Origin: Clostridium sp. AF27-2AA
GTDB taxonomy: Bacteria; Bacillota; Clostridia; Lachnospirales; Lachnospiraceae
NCBI RefSeq assembly: GCF_003478505.1
Contig: NZ_QUFI01000004.1
Coordinates: 98,015 to 162,014 of the forward strand
Length of the DNA: 64,000 nucleotides
Direction: 5' to 3'
Below, piece by piece: positions 31,823 to 41,886 of this stretch. Under the pieces are notes generated by a model that saw only the letters and a program-made list of their open reading frames with translations, made no database searches and was not told the DNA's origin. Every line of letters starts with the position of its first letter. Within the stretch, counting starts at the first letter, position 1. The position numbers were made by a program, and so were the translations under genes.

Positions 31823-34800
31823 ATGAATGAAAATGAGATAAATAAAATGGAAGTTGAGTTAAAAAAGTATTTGGATGAAAGAAAGATTGAGAATTATGCA
31901 GCGAAACGTAAGCGTATTGAAGAAGAAAAGTCAAGTAAAGAAGACTATGTAAAGATCATTGCGTATCAGACACTTATAGGAATGGACAGATATAATGAGG
32001 TAGTTAAACAAGTTAAAAATAATCTGGAAGATAACTATAGTGTAACTAGATGCTTTTGTGAATTGATACAAAATATTGATGATTGTGAATTTACAGAAAA
32101 TGATGGCCACGCGATTGTTTCTATAGAATTTGATTATGAAAAGAAATGTATAAAATTGCATTATAATGAAAAGGGTTTTGAATACGAGGACGTGCGTGGA
32201 ATATGTAGTTATGGTGGAAGTACAAAAAACGGAGTTGATGAAAATGGTAATGTTGAATTAAGAAAAATGAAAGAAATACCGAAGGGATGTTATAGCCTAT
32301 ATAAAACGGGTGAAAAAGGAGTAGGATTTAAGGCAATTTATAAGATTGCCAAGAAAGTTGAAATAAAGAGTAATGGATTTTATTTTGCTTTATCAGCAGA
32401 TACACCGATGATGCCTGAATGGCTGGATGTTTCACCCGAGGATCAGCGAGAAGGAACATCAATTACTGTATATTTAAAAGATGAAATGGATATAAAAGAG
32501 TTAGAAAAAAATTTAAAAAAAGAGTATTTTTGTTTAAACGAAGACAATAGCATTGGAAATGTACTTGTTAATAATAATATATTATTTACTCGGAATATTA
32601 GAGAAATTACACTAAAGAACGAAGAAAAGGAATATATATTTGCAATTGAAAATGAAAACATCAGTCCGGTAGATGAGGATTGGAATTATTCAGATGAAGA
32701 TTTACTTGACGGAGAAGGAATATTCTTCAATGGGAAAAAAATAAGCAGCGCAACGTATGAATTTGAATTTTGTGTATACGAAAAAGAAAATGATATAAAA
32801 AGAGAAAAACAAAGAATCAAATTGATAAAATATGTAAAAACAGTTAAGGTTTCTGCGCAGTTATGTAAAAAAAGATATAAGGCTGCAAAGGAGGCACAAA
32901 CTAGAAATATTTCATTTATAACGGTGGCGGAAGATTCAGAAAAAAATTGTGAAAGTGGATGCTTTTATACAACACTGCCATTAGAAGAAAAAATAGAGAT
33001 GCCATTTTCTGTTGATGCTCCATTTTGGCTCAATCAGGAACGTTCTAAGATTGATATGCCAGATAATGAAAACAAAATTTTTTGGAATATTGAAATTTTA
33101 AATAAAGTAAAAGATTGTTTTGCAGAATTTTTATTAGCATTGAAAACAAACGAAAAAAAGATTTGTCAGATTATCGGTTATACAAAGATTGGGAATAATT
33201 CGAAAATAGACAAAGAAAATTACCGAGAAAAGCTATGGGAGATAAAACCGGATATACAAATCTTTAAAACATATCAAAATGATGAAACCTATACATCTTA
33301 TTCAGATGCATGTTTTTTGGAATCATATTTTTATGATATGCCGGAAGTGGACAAGATGGCTGATTTAATTGCTCCCGGTAAGGTGTTGGCATCGCAGGTT
33401 TATTGTGATTGTGACAAATTGCAATTTCAAAAGGTAAAAGATGCATGGGATAAGTGGAATGAATATGTAGAGAATGTGGAAAATAAAGAAGCTATTGTAA
33501 ACTATTTAAAAGAAAAGGCTAATAAGTTTTTCAAAGCTTTACCGGAATTGAAAACTGATCGTAGTATTCTTTGTGATAAAAAGATTTTTTTGTGGGAAGA
33601 TGAAATACGTAGCGAAAAGGACTTGCCGTTTTCTCCGGATGAATTATTGGTAGTTGGTGACGGGGAGAGAAGTACAGGTTGCATATATAATGTAAAAGAA
33701 CTTATACCGCAATGGGATTTTGAAAAGCCTAATAAATTATTTATAACAAAGGCTGAAATGGCAGAGAAACTCGATGAGAGTATAAAGAAATATTCCGAAA
33801 AAAGCGAAGATGATATAAAAAACTATTATCAAGCCGTATTGAGTGGATGCAGAGGGTGGATGATAGGAGCTGGAGATCTTGAAAAGATTGGATTTTCTGA
33901 AGCTTACAAGTTTAAAATTGATGAAGATAAATATGCTCCTTTTTTACTCCCTTTAGAAAATCAACCAGATGATGAGGTGTGGAAATGCTTCAGAACGAAA
34001 GCAAAAAAAAAGGCAAAAAAAAAGGCAGATAAAAAGGCAGATAAAGAGGCAGATAAAGAGGAAGATAAAGAGGAAGATAAAGAGAAAGTAAGTAACTATA
34101 TTGTTAAGAAATGGATTGCAAATCCGACGGCAGATCCCAATTTTGTGCAGCAACATCTGGATGGTGCGTTGCAGGCAATATTAGAATCAAATACGAATAT
34201 GAAACAACAAGAATCTAAATTAGAAATAACCTGTTCTATAGAAGAAATCCTTCAGGCTATTGCTGATTATCTGAAAAAGTTTGATGAAGAAGCGCGCAAT
34301 AAGAAGAAATTCGAGTGTTTCCAAAAAATAAATCATTTTTTGAAAATTAATGTAAAAAATGAAGGGGATAAATTATATAACAAGGACGATGTGAATATCC
34401 CAGATAATCGTTCGATTAAAGTTATAGTTGAATATTGTGATGAGAAAAAATTAAGTGAGGATTTAAAAAAGACCTATATAAAGGTACATTTTTCAGATGA
34501 AAACAAAAGGCATGGTTTCACTTATGCGATTATAAATGACAAAGTCTATTGCTTGCTGGAGAATTTAGATGAAAGTCTTAGTGATTATGTGGAGGATGCT
34601 ATAGGTCAAAAAAAAGAGTTAGGAGCTAGATTAGCGTTTTATAGTAGATTAGGAAAACTTAATGAGTATATTGACAAAAATCCAGATGACAAAAAGAAAG
34701 AGTTTATTGAATTTCTGAAGGAATTACGAAAATTTCAGTGTGAGTCGGGTTTTGATGTAGATAATATTGCGGATCAGATAGTACACAGTAGTAATACCTG

Positions 34801-36709
34801 GTTAGAAATTCTTCAAAATATCAATGACGCAAGAAATGAAATAAAAAACGATCCTAACGATCCTATAGAAGTTAAGATAAATAAGAAAGAAGGGTTCATT
34901 GAACTTTGCTATAAGGAGAGAGGTTTTTCGTATAAAGATGTAAAGGGAATTACGGATCTGGGAAATACTGAGAAAGACGATAACGGAGAGGTAACTTTTA
35001 CAGGAGAAAAAGGAATAGGTTTTAAAAGTGTATTTCAGTGGGCCAAAAACGTGGAAATACATAGTAATGGATTCCATTTTTCGATAGGAAAAAAAGGTGG
35101 TTTTAATAAAAATGATAAAAAGGATAAAAAGGATATAATAAAAACATGCACAATACCAGAATGGATAGATGAAAGCCCGGAAATATATTCTGATAAAACA
35201 ATAATTAAATTATATCTGAAAAAAGAAGAGAACAGTGACAATAAAATAGATAAAATAATAGAAGAAATAAAAAAAGAAGACTCGTATATGTGTTTAGATA
35301 ATTGCCAAAAAGTTATTTTGAAATTTGATGGCAACGAATCACCGGCAGAGTTTGATTTAGATAAGTTGAGAAAAGAACATTACTGTTATTCTGTTTCTCT
35401 TTATGAGATGATTGAAAACGAAAATAGTAGACGAGTTTGGATGAAAAAGAGAAAAAAATGGAAATGTAGAGAAGGAGAAAAGGAAGATGAGTATGAAAAA
35501 AGATTGGATGAAATAGCAAAAAAAATAGAAGTGCAGTATTATTTTGTTAAAAAAGAAGAATCTAAAGAAGATTGGAGAGATAAAACTAAAAAAATTAAAT
35601 ATTATGCTACATTACCATTACCCATTGATGACGATGAAGATATAAATTCAATCATTATTAATGCGCCGTTTGATATGGATATAGCAAGAAACATAAGAAT
35701 CCCGTCTCCTTATAATAAAGATCTTGATGAGTTTATTAAGGAAAATTTTGCTGAAGCAATAAGAAACGCTTATAAGGTTGAAAATGGAAACAAAATAAAA
35801 TTTTCAGATCTGGAAGGAGAAATATTATTTTATTTTAAAAATTGTACATATGCAGATGGCACCTCAATACGTAAGTCCATTCAGGAATTAAAATTGTTTA
35901 CTTGTTGGGTAAAGCAAGATGAACGCTGGATCAAAGACAAGATGGCTTTAAATGATATTTTATACATTGGATGTCCCGAAATATATGATCTAATAGAAAA
36001 ATTGGAGTCAGAATCATTTAAAGCCTCAATACCCAGAAAAGCTGAAGTGAAGTCTGAGGAGTTATTACCAAAATTACTTGATGGGATTATTGCCATGGCA
36101 GGAAAACCAGGCGCCATCTTAGTTAAAACAAAAAATATATACCACTACACAATTGAAGAAATAGAGCTAGACAGAAAAGATAATGAGGCTATATCTATAT
36201 CATGCATTGGAAAATGGTTTGAAAATGTTTTGCAAGATTCTTACGAACTTCCGGAAACAGAGGATGATTCAGATTCGTTTGTTAAGTTTTTTAAGAATTT
36301 GTGGAAAAGTATATTTGAGAGTCTTCCGGAGGGAGAAGGAAAAAAGAATTGTCCTATTTATCCTTATATAATAGAAGAAGGAAAGAGAATGTTCTCGAAA
36401 ATAGCGGACGTCGACTGGTATTATCACTTAGACAATAATGTTGTGAACTCAGCGGGATATTATAGGATTATTGATTTGTTATGGATTGATAAAAATTGCC
36501 TTAAAGGTTCAGAAACAGAAGAAGAAATAAAAATAAAAAAACGTGTAAGAGATTATTTATACGGAGCAGGAATGACAGAAATAATTAAAGAATTTGGTAA
36601 GAAGGTAATTATTGAACATTTGAAAAAGAAATTAGACAGTGTAGAAGCATATTCAGATTATTTTTGGGGAATTCTTAGAGAGATTTATGACTTACAGAAA
36701 GAGGGCTAG
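31823..36709 (+). CDS. Giant protein with two GHKL (Hsp90/MORC-like) ATPase modules, candidate defence protein
   Basis: A 1628-residue protein, Lys/Glu-rich, about one third GC. Module 1: N box FCELIQNIDDCEF (residues 75-87), ATP lid KTGEKGVGFKAIYKIAKKVEI near 160. Module 2: N box TWLEILQNINDARNEI near 992, lid FTGEKGIGFKSVFQWAKNVEI near 1058. Both keep the Glu, Asn and Asp needed for ATP and Mg binding. A charged repetitive linker lies at about 725-757. Such sacsin/MORC-like GHKL proteins are known from bacterial restriction-like operons with SNF2 helicases. There is no good ribosome site; a TCAGGCA/TGCCTGA hairpin (31770-31806) lies just upstream. Four bases separate it from the next gene. 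Confidence 0.75.
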   Translation: MNENEINKMEVELKKYLDERKIENYAAKRKRIEEEKSSKEDYVKIIAYQTLIGMDRYNEVVKQVKNNLEDNYSVTRCFCELIQNIDDCEFTENDGHAIVSIEFDYEKKCIKLHYNEKGFEYEDVRGICSYGGSTKNGVDENGNVELRKMKEIPKGCYSLYKTGEKGVGFKAIYKIAKKVEIKSNGFYFALSADTPMMPEWLDVSPEDQREGTSITVYLKDEMDIKELEKNLKKEYFCLNEDNSIGNVLVNNNILFTRNIREITLKNEEKEYIFAIENENISPVDEDWNYSDEDLLDGEGIFFNGKKISSATYEFEFCVYEKENDIKREKQRIKLIKYVKTVKVSAQLCKKRYKAAKEAQTRNISFITVAEDSEKNCESGCFYTTLPLEEKIEMPFSVDAPFWLNQERSKIDMPDNENKIFWNIEILNKVKDCFAEFLLALKTNEKKICQIIGYTKIGNNSKIDKENYREKLWEIKPDIQIFKTYQNDETYTSYSDACFLESYFYDMPEVDKMADLIAPGKVLASQVYCDCDKLQFQKVKDAWDKWNEYVENVENKEAIVNYLKEKANKFFKALPELKTDRSILCDKKIFLWEDEIRSEKDLPFSPDELLVVGDGERSTGCIYNVKELIPQWDFEKPNKLFITKAEMAEKLDESIKKYSEKSEDDIKNYYQAVLSGCRGWMIGAGDLEKIGFSEAYKFKIDEDKYAPFLLPLENQPDDEVWKCFRTKAKKKAKKKADKKADKEADKEEDKEEDKEKVSNYIVKKWIANPTADPNFVQQHLDGALQAILESNTNMKQQESKLEITCSIEEILQAIADYLKKFDEEARNKKKFECFQKINHFLKINVKNEGDKLYNKDDVNIPDNRSIKVIVEYCDEKKLSEDLKKTYIKVHFSDENKRHGFTYAIINDKVYCLLENLDESLSDYVEDAIGQKKELGARLAFYSRLGKLNEYIDKNPDDKKKEFIEFLKELRKFQCESGFDVDNIADQIVHSSNTWLEILQNINDARNEIKNDPNDPIEVKINKKEGFIELCYKERGFSYKDVKGITDLGNTEKDDNGEVTFTGEKGIGFKSVFQWAKNVEIHSNGFHFSIGKKGGFNKNDKKDKKDIIKTCTIPEWIDESPEIYSDKTIIKLYLKKEENSDNKIDKIIEEIKKEDSYMCLDNCQKVILKFDGNESPAEFDLDKLRKEHYCYSVSLYEMIENENSRRVWMKKRKKWKCREGEKEDEYEKRLDEIAKKIEVQYYFVKKEESKEDWRDKTKKIKYYATLPLPIDDDEDINSIIINAPFDMDIARNIRIPSPYNKDLDEFIKENFAEAIRNAYKVENGNKIKFSDLEGEILFYFKNCTYADGTSIRKSIQELKLFTCWVKQDERWIKDKMALNDILYIGCPEIYDLIEKLESESFKASIPRKAEVKSEELLPKLLDGIIAMAGKPGAILVKTKNIYHYTIEEIELDRKDNEAISISCIGKWFENVLQDSYELPETEDDSDSFVKFFKNLWKSIFESLPEGEGKKNCPIYPYIIEEGKRMFSKIADVDWYYHLDNNVVNSAGYYRIIDLLWIDKNCLKGSETEEEIKIKKRVRDYLYGAGMTEIIKEFGKKVIIEHLKKKLDSVEAYSDYFWGILREIYDLQKEG
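33999..34091 (+). repeat. In-frame tandem repeat coding for a Lys/Asp/Glu linker
   Basis: Imperfect 12-base units such as GCAGATAAAGAG and GAAGATAAAGAG follow A-rich units GCAAAAAAAAAG. They encode KAKKKADKKADKEADKEE-type sequence inside the GHKL protein. All changes in units of 12 keep the frame, so copy number could vary the linker length. Confidence 0.7.
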
Positions 36710-36712
36710 TAA

Positions 36713-38335
36713 TTGGATGCTATGAAAATGTATTTTCTAGAAGACTTTGATTTGCAGGTGAAACAAATATTATTGAATAAAGGAATTGTCAAAGAAATAG
36801 AAAAGCCTGATAAATTCAAAGACGTTGAACGAAAGGATTTTGAAGAGTTTATTCAAGGAGATCAGAGCTATAAAATACCGACGGAGCTTATAGATTTAAA
36901 AGATGAATCAGAACTCAATGATGTTGCGGAAGACCTTCTTAGTAAGGAGGTAGAAGAAGATCAAGAGTTATGTAAATCATTAGATTATTTAACATACGAG
37001 CGCTTTTGGAGAAAGGAGAAAAGTGAACAAAAGGATAAAAGTCTCGAAGGAAAAAATATACCATTAAAATTGCTAAGCGGGGAATTTAAATATTCAAAAG
37101 GCATGATTTTTTATAGACAAAAATTTGATGCCAATCCTCCCGACGAAGAGATAAAAAAATTTTTTGTAGACGAAGAGTATTATGATAAAAATGATAAAAT
37201 ACCCGATAGCGATTATTTGCAGTTATGTGGAGGAAAAAGTTTTGAAGAGTTTCTCCAGCAAGATTCATTACAAGCTATAAATTCTTTTGCTATTTTGCAT
37301 TATGGATTTGAAAAAGTTGATGAAAATCGTTGGAAAATCTTGAAACGTATGGTAGAAATCTGTAATCAGGATATGAAGGAAACTTATATAGAAAAAATTA
37401 TGGATTGTTTGGATCGTCTAAATGGAAGTGAACAAAATGTCAATGACCCATTGGAATTGAAATTGAAAGAAGGTGATCTTAAAAAGTATTCGGACATTAT
37501 TAATAAGATATCAAAGGCAGCTGCATTGATTGTTTTGTGTGATGAACTCAGGACAAGTGATGGTTCTGAAAATGATGTTCTGAAAGAAGTACTGGATGAT
37601 ATTAAAGAAGAATTAAGACTTAAGGGTAATCTTGATAAGTACATTGAGAATACAGATTTTAAGATTGGAGAGATAAAAGAGCGTGACATTGGATATACAG
37701 TAATGAAAATGAATAAGGATAAAAAAGAGGTATATCTGTTTGGTATGCGTGATCCCAGAAGATATCGTGAATGTATAAAAAAATATCTGAGTGATTGTTT
37801 GGACATAACATTGGAAGAACGTCAATATACAATGACAACCTATGATGATACATGGTCTTGTAATGTGGAGGAGATAGAGGAGGATGAATATAAAAGGTTA
37901 AAGGAAAAATGGAATGAAGATAATTTTGCAGAGGAATGCTGGAATAGTAAAGGCATTGAAGAACGAAAAAAACTGCTGATGGAACCTTGTTATACAGGAG
38001 AAAAATTTCTTGCCGGATATGCGAGAACTTGTCCATTATGTAAAAGGTTAGTAATTACAGAACTTTCAACCATGAGAATAAAACGTGTTATAGATGAAAA
38101 AAGAAAAAAAGTATATCATTTTTTGTGTTGCAATTCCTGCGCGGATTTGTTTTATTATGCGCAGAAAGTAGAATTTATCAGCAATAATGACGATGTAACA
38201 TTAAAATTTTATATTAAAGAAAAATATTTGGATAAGCCATATGAAATAAGATTTCAACCAAGTTTGATACATAGATATTTATTAGAAAAATGGGAAAAAG
38301 GAATTTCTACGAATGGAGTAAATGAAAATGTGTGA
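36713..38335 (+). CDS. Partner protein of the GHKL ATPase, with C-terminal zinc cluster
   Basis: A 540-residue acidic protein of unknown family. Residues about 440-478 hold two cysteine pairs: RTCPLCKRLVITEL ... FLCCNSCADLFYYA, a zinc knuckle. After this comes a beta-rich end FYIKEKYLDKPYEIRFQPS. The start is TTG 36713 with GAGGG eight bases before; ATG 36722 is the alternative. It lies four bases after the GHKL gene and overlaps the helicase gene, so the three are one operon. AT-rich like its partners. It might bridge ATPase and helicase. Confidence 0.65.
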   Translation: MDAMKMYFLEDFDLQVKQILLNKGIVKEIEKPDKFKDVERKDFEEFIQGDQSYKIPTELIDLKDESELNDVAEDLLSKEVEEDQELCKSLDYLTYERFWRKEKSEQKDKSLEGKNIPLKLLSGEFKYSKGMIFYRQKFDANPPDEEIKKFFVDEEYYDKNDKIPDSDYLQLCGGKSFEEFLQQDSLQAINSFAILHYGFEKVDENRWKILKRMVEICNQDMKETYIEKIMDCLDRLNGSEQNVNDPLELKLKEGDLKKYSDIINKISKAAALIVLCDELRTSDGSENDVLKEVLDDIKEELRLKGNLDKYIENTDFKIGEIKERDIGYTVMKMNKDKKEVYLFGMRDPRRYRECIKKYLSDCLDITLEERQYTMTTYDDTWSCNVEEIEEDEYKRLKEKWNEDNFAEECWNSKGIEERKKLLMEPCYTGEKFLAGYARTCPLCKRLVITELSTMRIKRVIDEKRKKVYHFLCCNSCADLFYYAQKVEFISNNDDVTLKFYIKEKYLDKPYEIRFQPSLIHRYLLEKWEKGISTNGVNENV

Positions 38336-40400
38336 TAAATCTGCCCCAAAAAAATTTCCACTTCCATATGCTTTACTGAATTGTCCAATCAGATTTAATC
38401 CTTTTCAATATGATGCGTATAGATGCTACTGGGAAGAAAATAAAAAAAATATTTTCATTACAGATGATGTTGGACTAGGTAAAACTATTGAGGTAGGCAT
38501 TATTATTAAGGAAAAACTGGAAAGGGAATACGACAATTCTGCAAAAATTTTAATCATAGTGCCCAAGTTTTTGTGTATCCAGTGGAAGGAACAATTACAA
38601 AAATTATTTCATATTTCAGCTAAGATAGCAGAAAATGGTGAGCTTGATCGTGGCTGTTATCAGGTATATATATTACCATTATCTCAATTAAAGAAATGTT
38701 CTGAAAAATCTAATTCAAAATTTGAAATGATAATAGTTGACGAAGTACATTATTACAGAAACAGGGAATCAGCGAGGTATCGATACTTAAACGAATTATT
38801 AAGAAATAATAATGGTTGTCATAAGTTGTTTTTGTCAGCAACGCCGATTAATAACAGCTATGCGGATTGGGAAACTGAAATGGAACTGTTTGGTGAAACG
38901 CCTGTTGTTGTGCATAACAAAAAAGCAGAGGCATTTCCTGGTGGTGCAATAAGAAAAATAGAGAGTGTTTACTGTGATTTAAATGAAAAAGAACAGCAAT
39001 TTTATGACACCACAGATTCGGTCCGTGATGACGAATTTGGCAAGACTGTGTATAGGCATATAGGTTCAAGCAGTTTATATGCTCTGCAGCAATGTTACAA
39101 TAATAATGAAATTGAGTTTATGAATGGGTTAGAAGAAGATTTTGAAGAAATATGGGATGAGAATGAAGAATTGAAGTGTGATGATACGAAAATAGAGGAA
39201 TTAGATGAGGAGGATGATAGTAAAGCGAAGAAGCTAGTGGAGAAAATAAGAAGGCTGGATCAGGATAAAATTATCGTGTTTGCACATTATCTGGAAACGT
39301 GTAAGCATCTTTGCGCATATTTATTTAAGCATTTGGGTGAAGAATATAAGCTGTTCTCCATTCCGGTTAAGATACCGGAAGAAGGCAGGGAGGATGAAAA
39401 AAAGTATGAAGAAAGATTGAGCACTTTGACTGAACAGGAAGGGGTGATAGAACGGTTTAAGAAAGCTTCAAAAGCAATTATGGTATGCAGTGATATGTTA
39501 AAGGAAGGAGTAAATCTTCAATGCGCAAAAGTCTTGATTAATTATGATCTTCCCTTTAATCCGGCAATACTGGAGCAGCGTATAGGCCGAATCGACAGAG
39601 TAGGTCAGCAGGATGAAATTTTTATTTATAATTTTATTGTGAATAAAACATATGATACTACTGTCTATTATCGTTTTATTCTTGGAAAACTTAAAATAGT
39701 GAAATACTACCAGGAAAAAGGGCTTGTCAGCAAAATGGAGATTTCAGAGGAAAATTCATCTGAAAATTCATTTAAGAACGCGGTAAAGAAAGCGCTGGAG
39801 AATTGTGAGAATAAAGATACTGAAAAGAAAAAGATAAAGGATGATTTGATTATATTTATTCTTGAGAATGAAAGTCAAAGCACGGACAGGAAAGTATGGA
39901 AGGAGCGTTTTAACGAACTTGAAAAGAAAGAAGCGGAAGATATTATAAAAGAAGTATGTGATCTGCTTGCTAAGAAAAATAAAGATATGGAAAAACGTGA
40001 GGATGAAGAAGCTTTCTGCAAGAAAAAAGAAGAATTCAGAGATACACATGAAGATGTTTTAGGTGCTATTGCAGTAGCATGTGGTAAGGAAGGAGAGAAA
40101 GAATATCATTACAAAATTCAAGTTGATAAGGAAAAAGTCAAAGAAATCTGGAAAAATGGCAGGAAAAGGACGAGCCTGGGACCTGTGATAGAAAATTATT
40201 CAAAATTGATAGAACAATTAAAAGATACACAAAATCTTTCAGGTTTGGATGAACTGGAGATTAAAGATTCTGTTGATGTTGGATATGAGTATTTGAATCC
40301 AGATGTTAATTTAGGAAAAACAGAAAAATTGCCAGAGTGGGATGATTATATTCAGAAGTATATTCCACTGGAAATCGTGAAAGAAATTATCAAAAGATGA
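38328..40400 (+). CDS. SNF2/RapA-type helicase of the GHKL operon
   Basis: A 690-residue superfamily 2 helicase. Motif I DDVGLGKTIEVG (near 42), Ia LIIVPKFLCIQW, II IIVDEVHYYRN, III LFLSATPINNS; the second RecA domain has V LINYDLPFNP and VI QRIGRIDRVGQ, as in RapA/SNF2 translocases. The C-terminal third is helical and charged with no recognised nuclease. ATG 38328 has GGAG nine bases before; ATG 38322 also possible. It overlaps the zinc protein gene by eight bases. Likely a DNA translocase. Confidence 0.85.
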   Translation: MCDKSAPKKFPLPYALLNCPIRFNPFQYDAYRCYWEENKKNIFITDDVGLGKTIEVGIIIKEKLEREYDNSAKILIIVPKFLCIQWKEQLQKLFHISAKIAENGELDRGCYQVYILPLSQLKKCSEKSNSKFEMIIVDEVHYYRNRESARYRYLNELLRNNNGCHKLFLSATPINNSYADWETEMELFGETPVVVHNKKAEAFPGGAIRKIESVYCDLNEKEQQFYDTTDSVRDDEFGKTVYRHIGSSSLYALQQCYNNNEIEFMNGLEEDFEEIWDENEELKCDDTKIEELDEEDDSKAKKLVEKIRRLDQDKIIVFAHYLETCKHLCAYLFKHLGEEYKLFSIPVKIPEEGREDEKKYEERLSTLTEQEGVIERFKKASKAIMVCSDMLKEGVNLQCAKVLINYDLPFNPAILEQRIGRIDRVGQQDEIFIYNFIVNKTYDTTVYYRFILGKLKIVKYYQEKGLVSKMEISEENSSENSFKNAVKKALENCENKDTEKKKIKDDLIIFILENESQSTDRKVWKERFNELEKKEAEDIIKEVCDLLAKKNKDMEKREDEEAFCKKKEEFRDTHEDVLGAIAVACGKEGEKEYHYKIQVDKEKVKEIWKNGRKRTSLGPVIENYSKLIEQLKDTQNLSGLDELEIKDSVDVGYEYLNPDVNLGKTEKLPEWDDYIQKYIPLEIVKEIIKR

Positions 40401-40456
40401 TGTGTGCGTTTATCGTGAGTATATATGTATACATTTGCTCTGCACAAACCACAAAA

Positions 40457-40486
40457 TTGACAATCGCCCCATGAAAATGCTATAGT
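40457..40486 (+). promoter_or_regulatory. Promoter of the Septu operon
   Basis: TTGACA (40457-40462), 18 bases, TATAGT (40481-40486), about 40 bases before the ptuA start. Confidence 0.6.
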
Positions 40487-40524
40487 TAAAATCAAAAAGA
40501 CACCAGTTGAAAGGCGGCAGAAAT

Positions 40525-41886
40525 ATGTGTGAATTTAACATCCAGGAATTAAATCTTGCCAATTACAGAAGATTTGAGAACGAGACGTTTACGTTAAATC
40601 CAAGAATGAATGTATTTGCAGGGAAAAACGGCTCTGGAAAAACCACTGTATTAGAGGCCGCGAATGTAATGCTGGGAGCGTATCTTGCAGCTTTTAAAAC
40701 TTATGTGCCGTCCCGGTTTGTTTTTAACATCAAGACCGGAGATGTACGGTGGAAAGCACAGATTTCAGATGATAATACTATTCTTACAACCGGAATGGTT
40801 CCGCAGTATCCAAGTGGAGTTTCCTGTACGGCGCAATGGGATAAATCAGAAGAACCTATCAAATTTCAGAGGGTGGTGTTGAAAGAAGATGCCCGCACGA
40901 AATTTGGCGGTTCCAATCCCATGCAGCCGACTGTGGTAGAGTGGGAACGAAAGATTTCAGAGGCGGACCATTCCGATGAAGATGTGGTTCTTCCACTGGT
41001 TTTGTATCTGAGCAGTGCACGATTATGGAAAGATGGAAATAAAACGTCTGTGAAAAAGGGTGTTTTCAGCAGGACTGATGCGTATAGCCATTGTCTGGAT
41101 GTGCAGCATGGACTGGATCTTGCATTCCGCTATATTCAGACATTAAAGACGGTTGCCATGGAAGAAAATGACGGAAAGCTGTTTCCGGCATATGAGGCCA
41201 TTCAGCAGGCTGTCAATGAAGCATTCCGGGAGGAACTGAAGCCAGGAGAAGAAATTATATTTTCGACGAAGTTTGAGGAGGACATCATTGCGCTGAAAAC
41301 TGAAGAAGGAACGGTTCTTCCATTTCAGATGCTGAGTGATGGATACCGGAATGTTATCAAGATTATGCTGGATATTGCCACAAGAATGTGCATTCTGAAT
41401 CCTTATTTAAAAGAAAGGGCTTTGAAAGAAACACCGGGAATCGTCCTGATTGATGAAGTAGATTTGAGCCTGCATCCAACCTGGCAGAAACGGATTATCA
41501 GAATTTTAAAGGAACAGTTTCCAAAGATACAGTTTATCTGCGCGACCCATTCTCCGTTTATCATTCAGTCTCTGGAAGAAGGAGAACTGATCACGCTGGA
41601 TCAGCCATTAGACAGCGAGTATTCCGGCGAAGGATTGGAAGATATAGCTGAGGAGATTATGGGAGTTGTTCTGCCGCAGTATAGTGAAAAGAAGCGGAAA
41701 ATTTATGAAGCGGCCCGAAAGTATTTTGCCGCTCTGGAAGAAGCCCGGACACAGGAAGAAATTGACGAGCTTGGAAAAGAACTGGCCAGATTAGAAGCAG
41801 AATACAGTGAAAACCCTGCCTATATGGCATGGGTGCATCAGCAGTATATTGAGAAAGCGTGGAAAGCAAAGAAATGCGAGCAGTAG
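40525..41886 (+). CDS. ptuA: Septu defence ATPase PtuA
   Basis: A 453-residue SMC/RecF-like ABC ATPase. Walker A FAGKNGSGKTTVL (residues 30-42), signature LSDGYRNVIKIMLDIATRM, Walker B PGIVLIDEVDLSLHPTW and D-loop, then switch His in CATHSPFIIQSL. This is the PtuA pattern of Septu. Together with the HNH protein encoded next, PtuA senses phage infection and controls nuclease activity. ATG 40525 after AAAGGCGG; own promoter upstream. It overlaps ptuB by 13 bases. Confidence 0.9.
   Translation: MCEFNIQELNLANYRRFENETFTLNPRMNVFAGKNGSGKTTVLEAANVMLGAYLAAFKTYVPSRFVFNIKTGDVRWKAQISDDNTILTTGMVPQYPSGVSCTAQWDKSEEPIKFQRVVLKEDARTKFGGSNPMQPTVVEWERKISEADHSDEDVVLPLVLYLSSARLWKDGNKTSVKKGVFSRTDAYSHCLDVQHGLDLAFRYIQTLKTVAMEENDGKLFPAYEAIQQAVNEAFREELKPGEEIIFSTKFEEDIIALKTEEGTVLPFQMLSDGYRNVIKIMLDIATRMCILNPYLKERALKETPGIVLIDEVDLSLHPTWQKRIIRILKEQFPKIQFICATHSPFIIQSLEEGELITLDQPLDSEYSGEGLEDIAEEIMGVVLPQYSEKKRKIYEAARKYFAALEEARTQEEIDELGKELARLEAEYSENPAYMAWVHQQYIEKAWKAKKCEQ

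Noticed and set aside
33953..34156. Minus-strand frame rich in Phe/Leu/Cys opposite the GHKL linker
   Set aside because: It is the complement of the Lys/Asp repeat; composition explains it, and no ribosome site is present.
31823..40400. DISARM, BREX, Hma or Mza identity for the GHKL operon
   Set aside because: There is no methylase, no PglZ, no DUF1998 or PLD protein, and no Z1 protein. The helicase alone is not enough.
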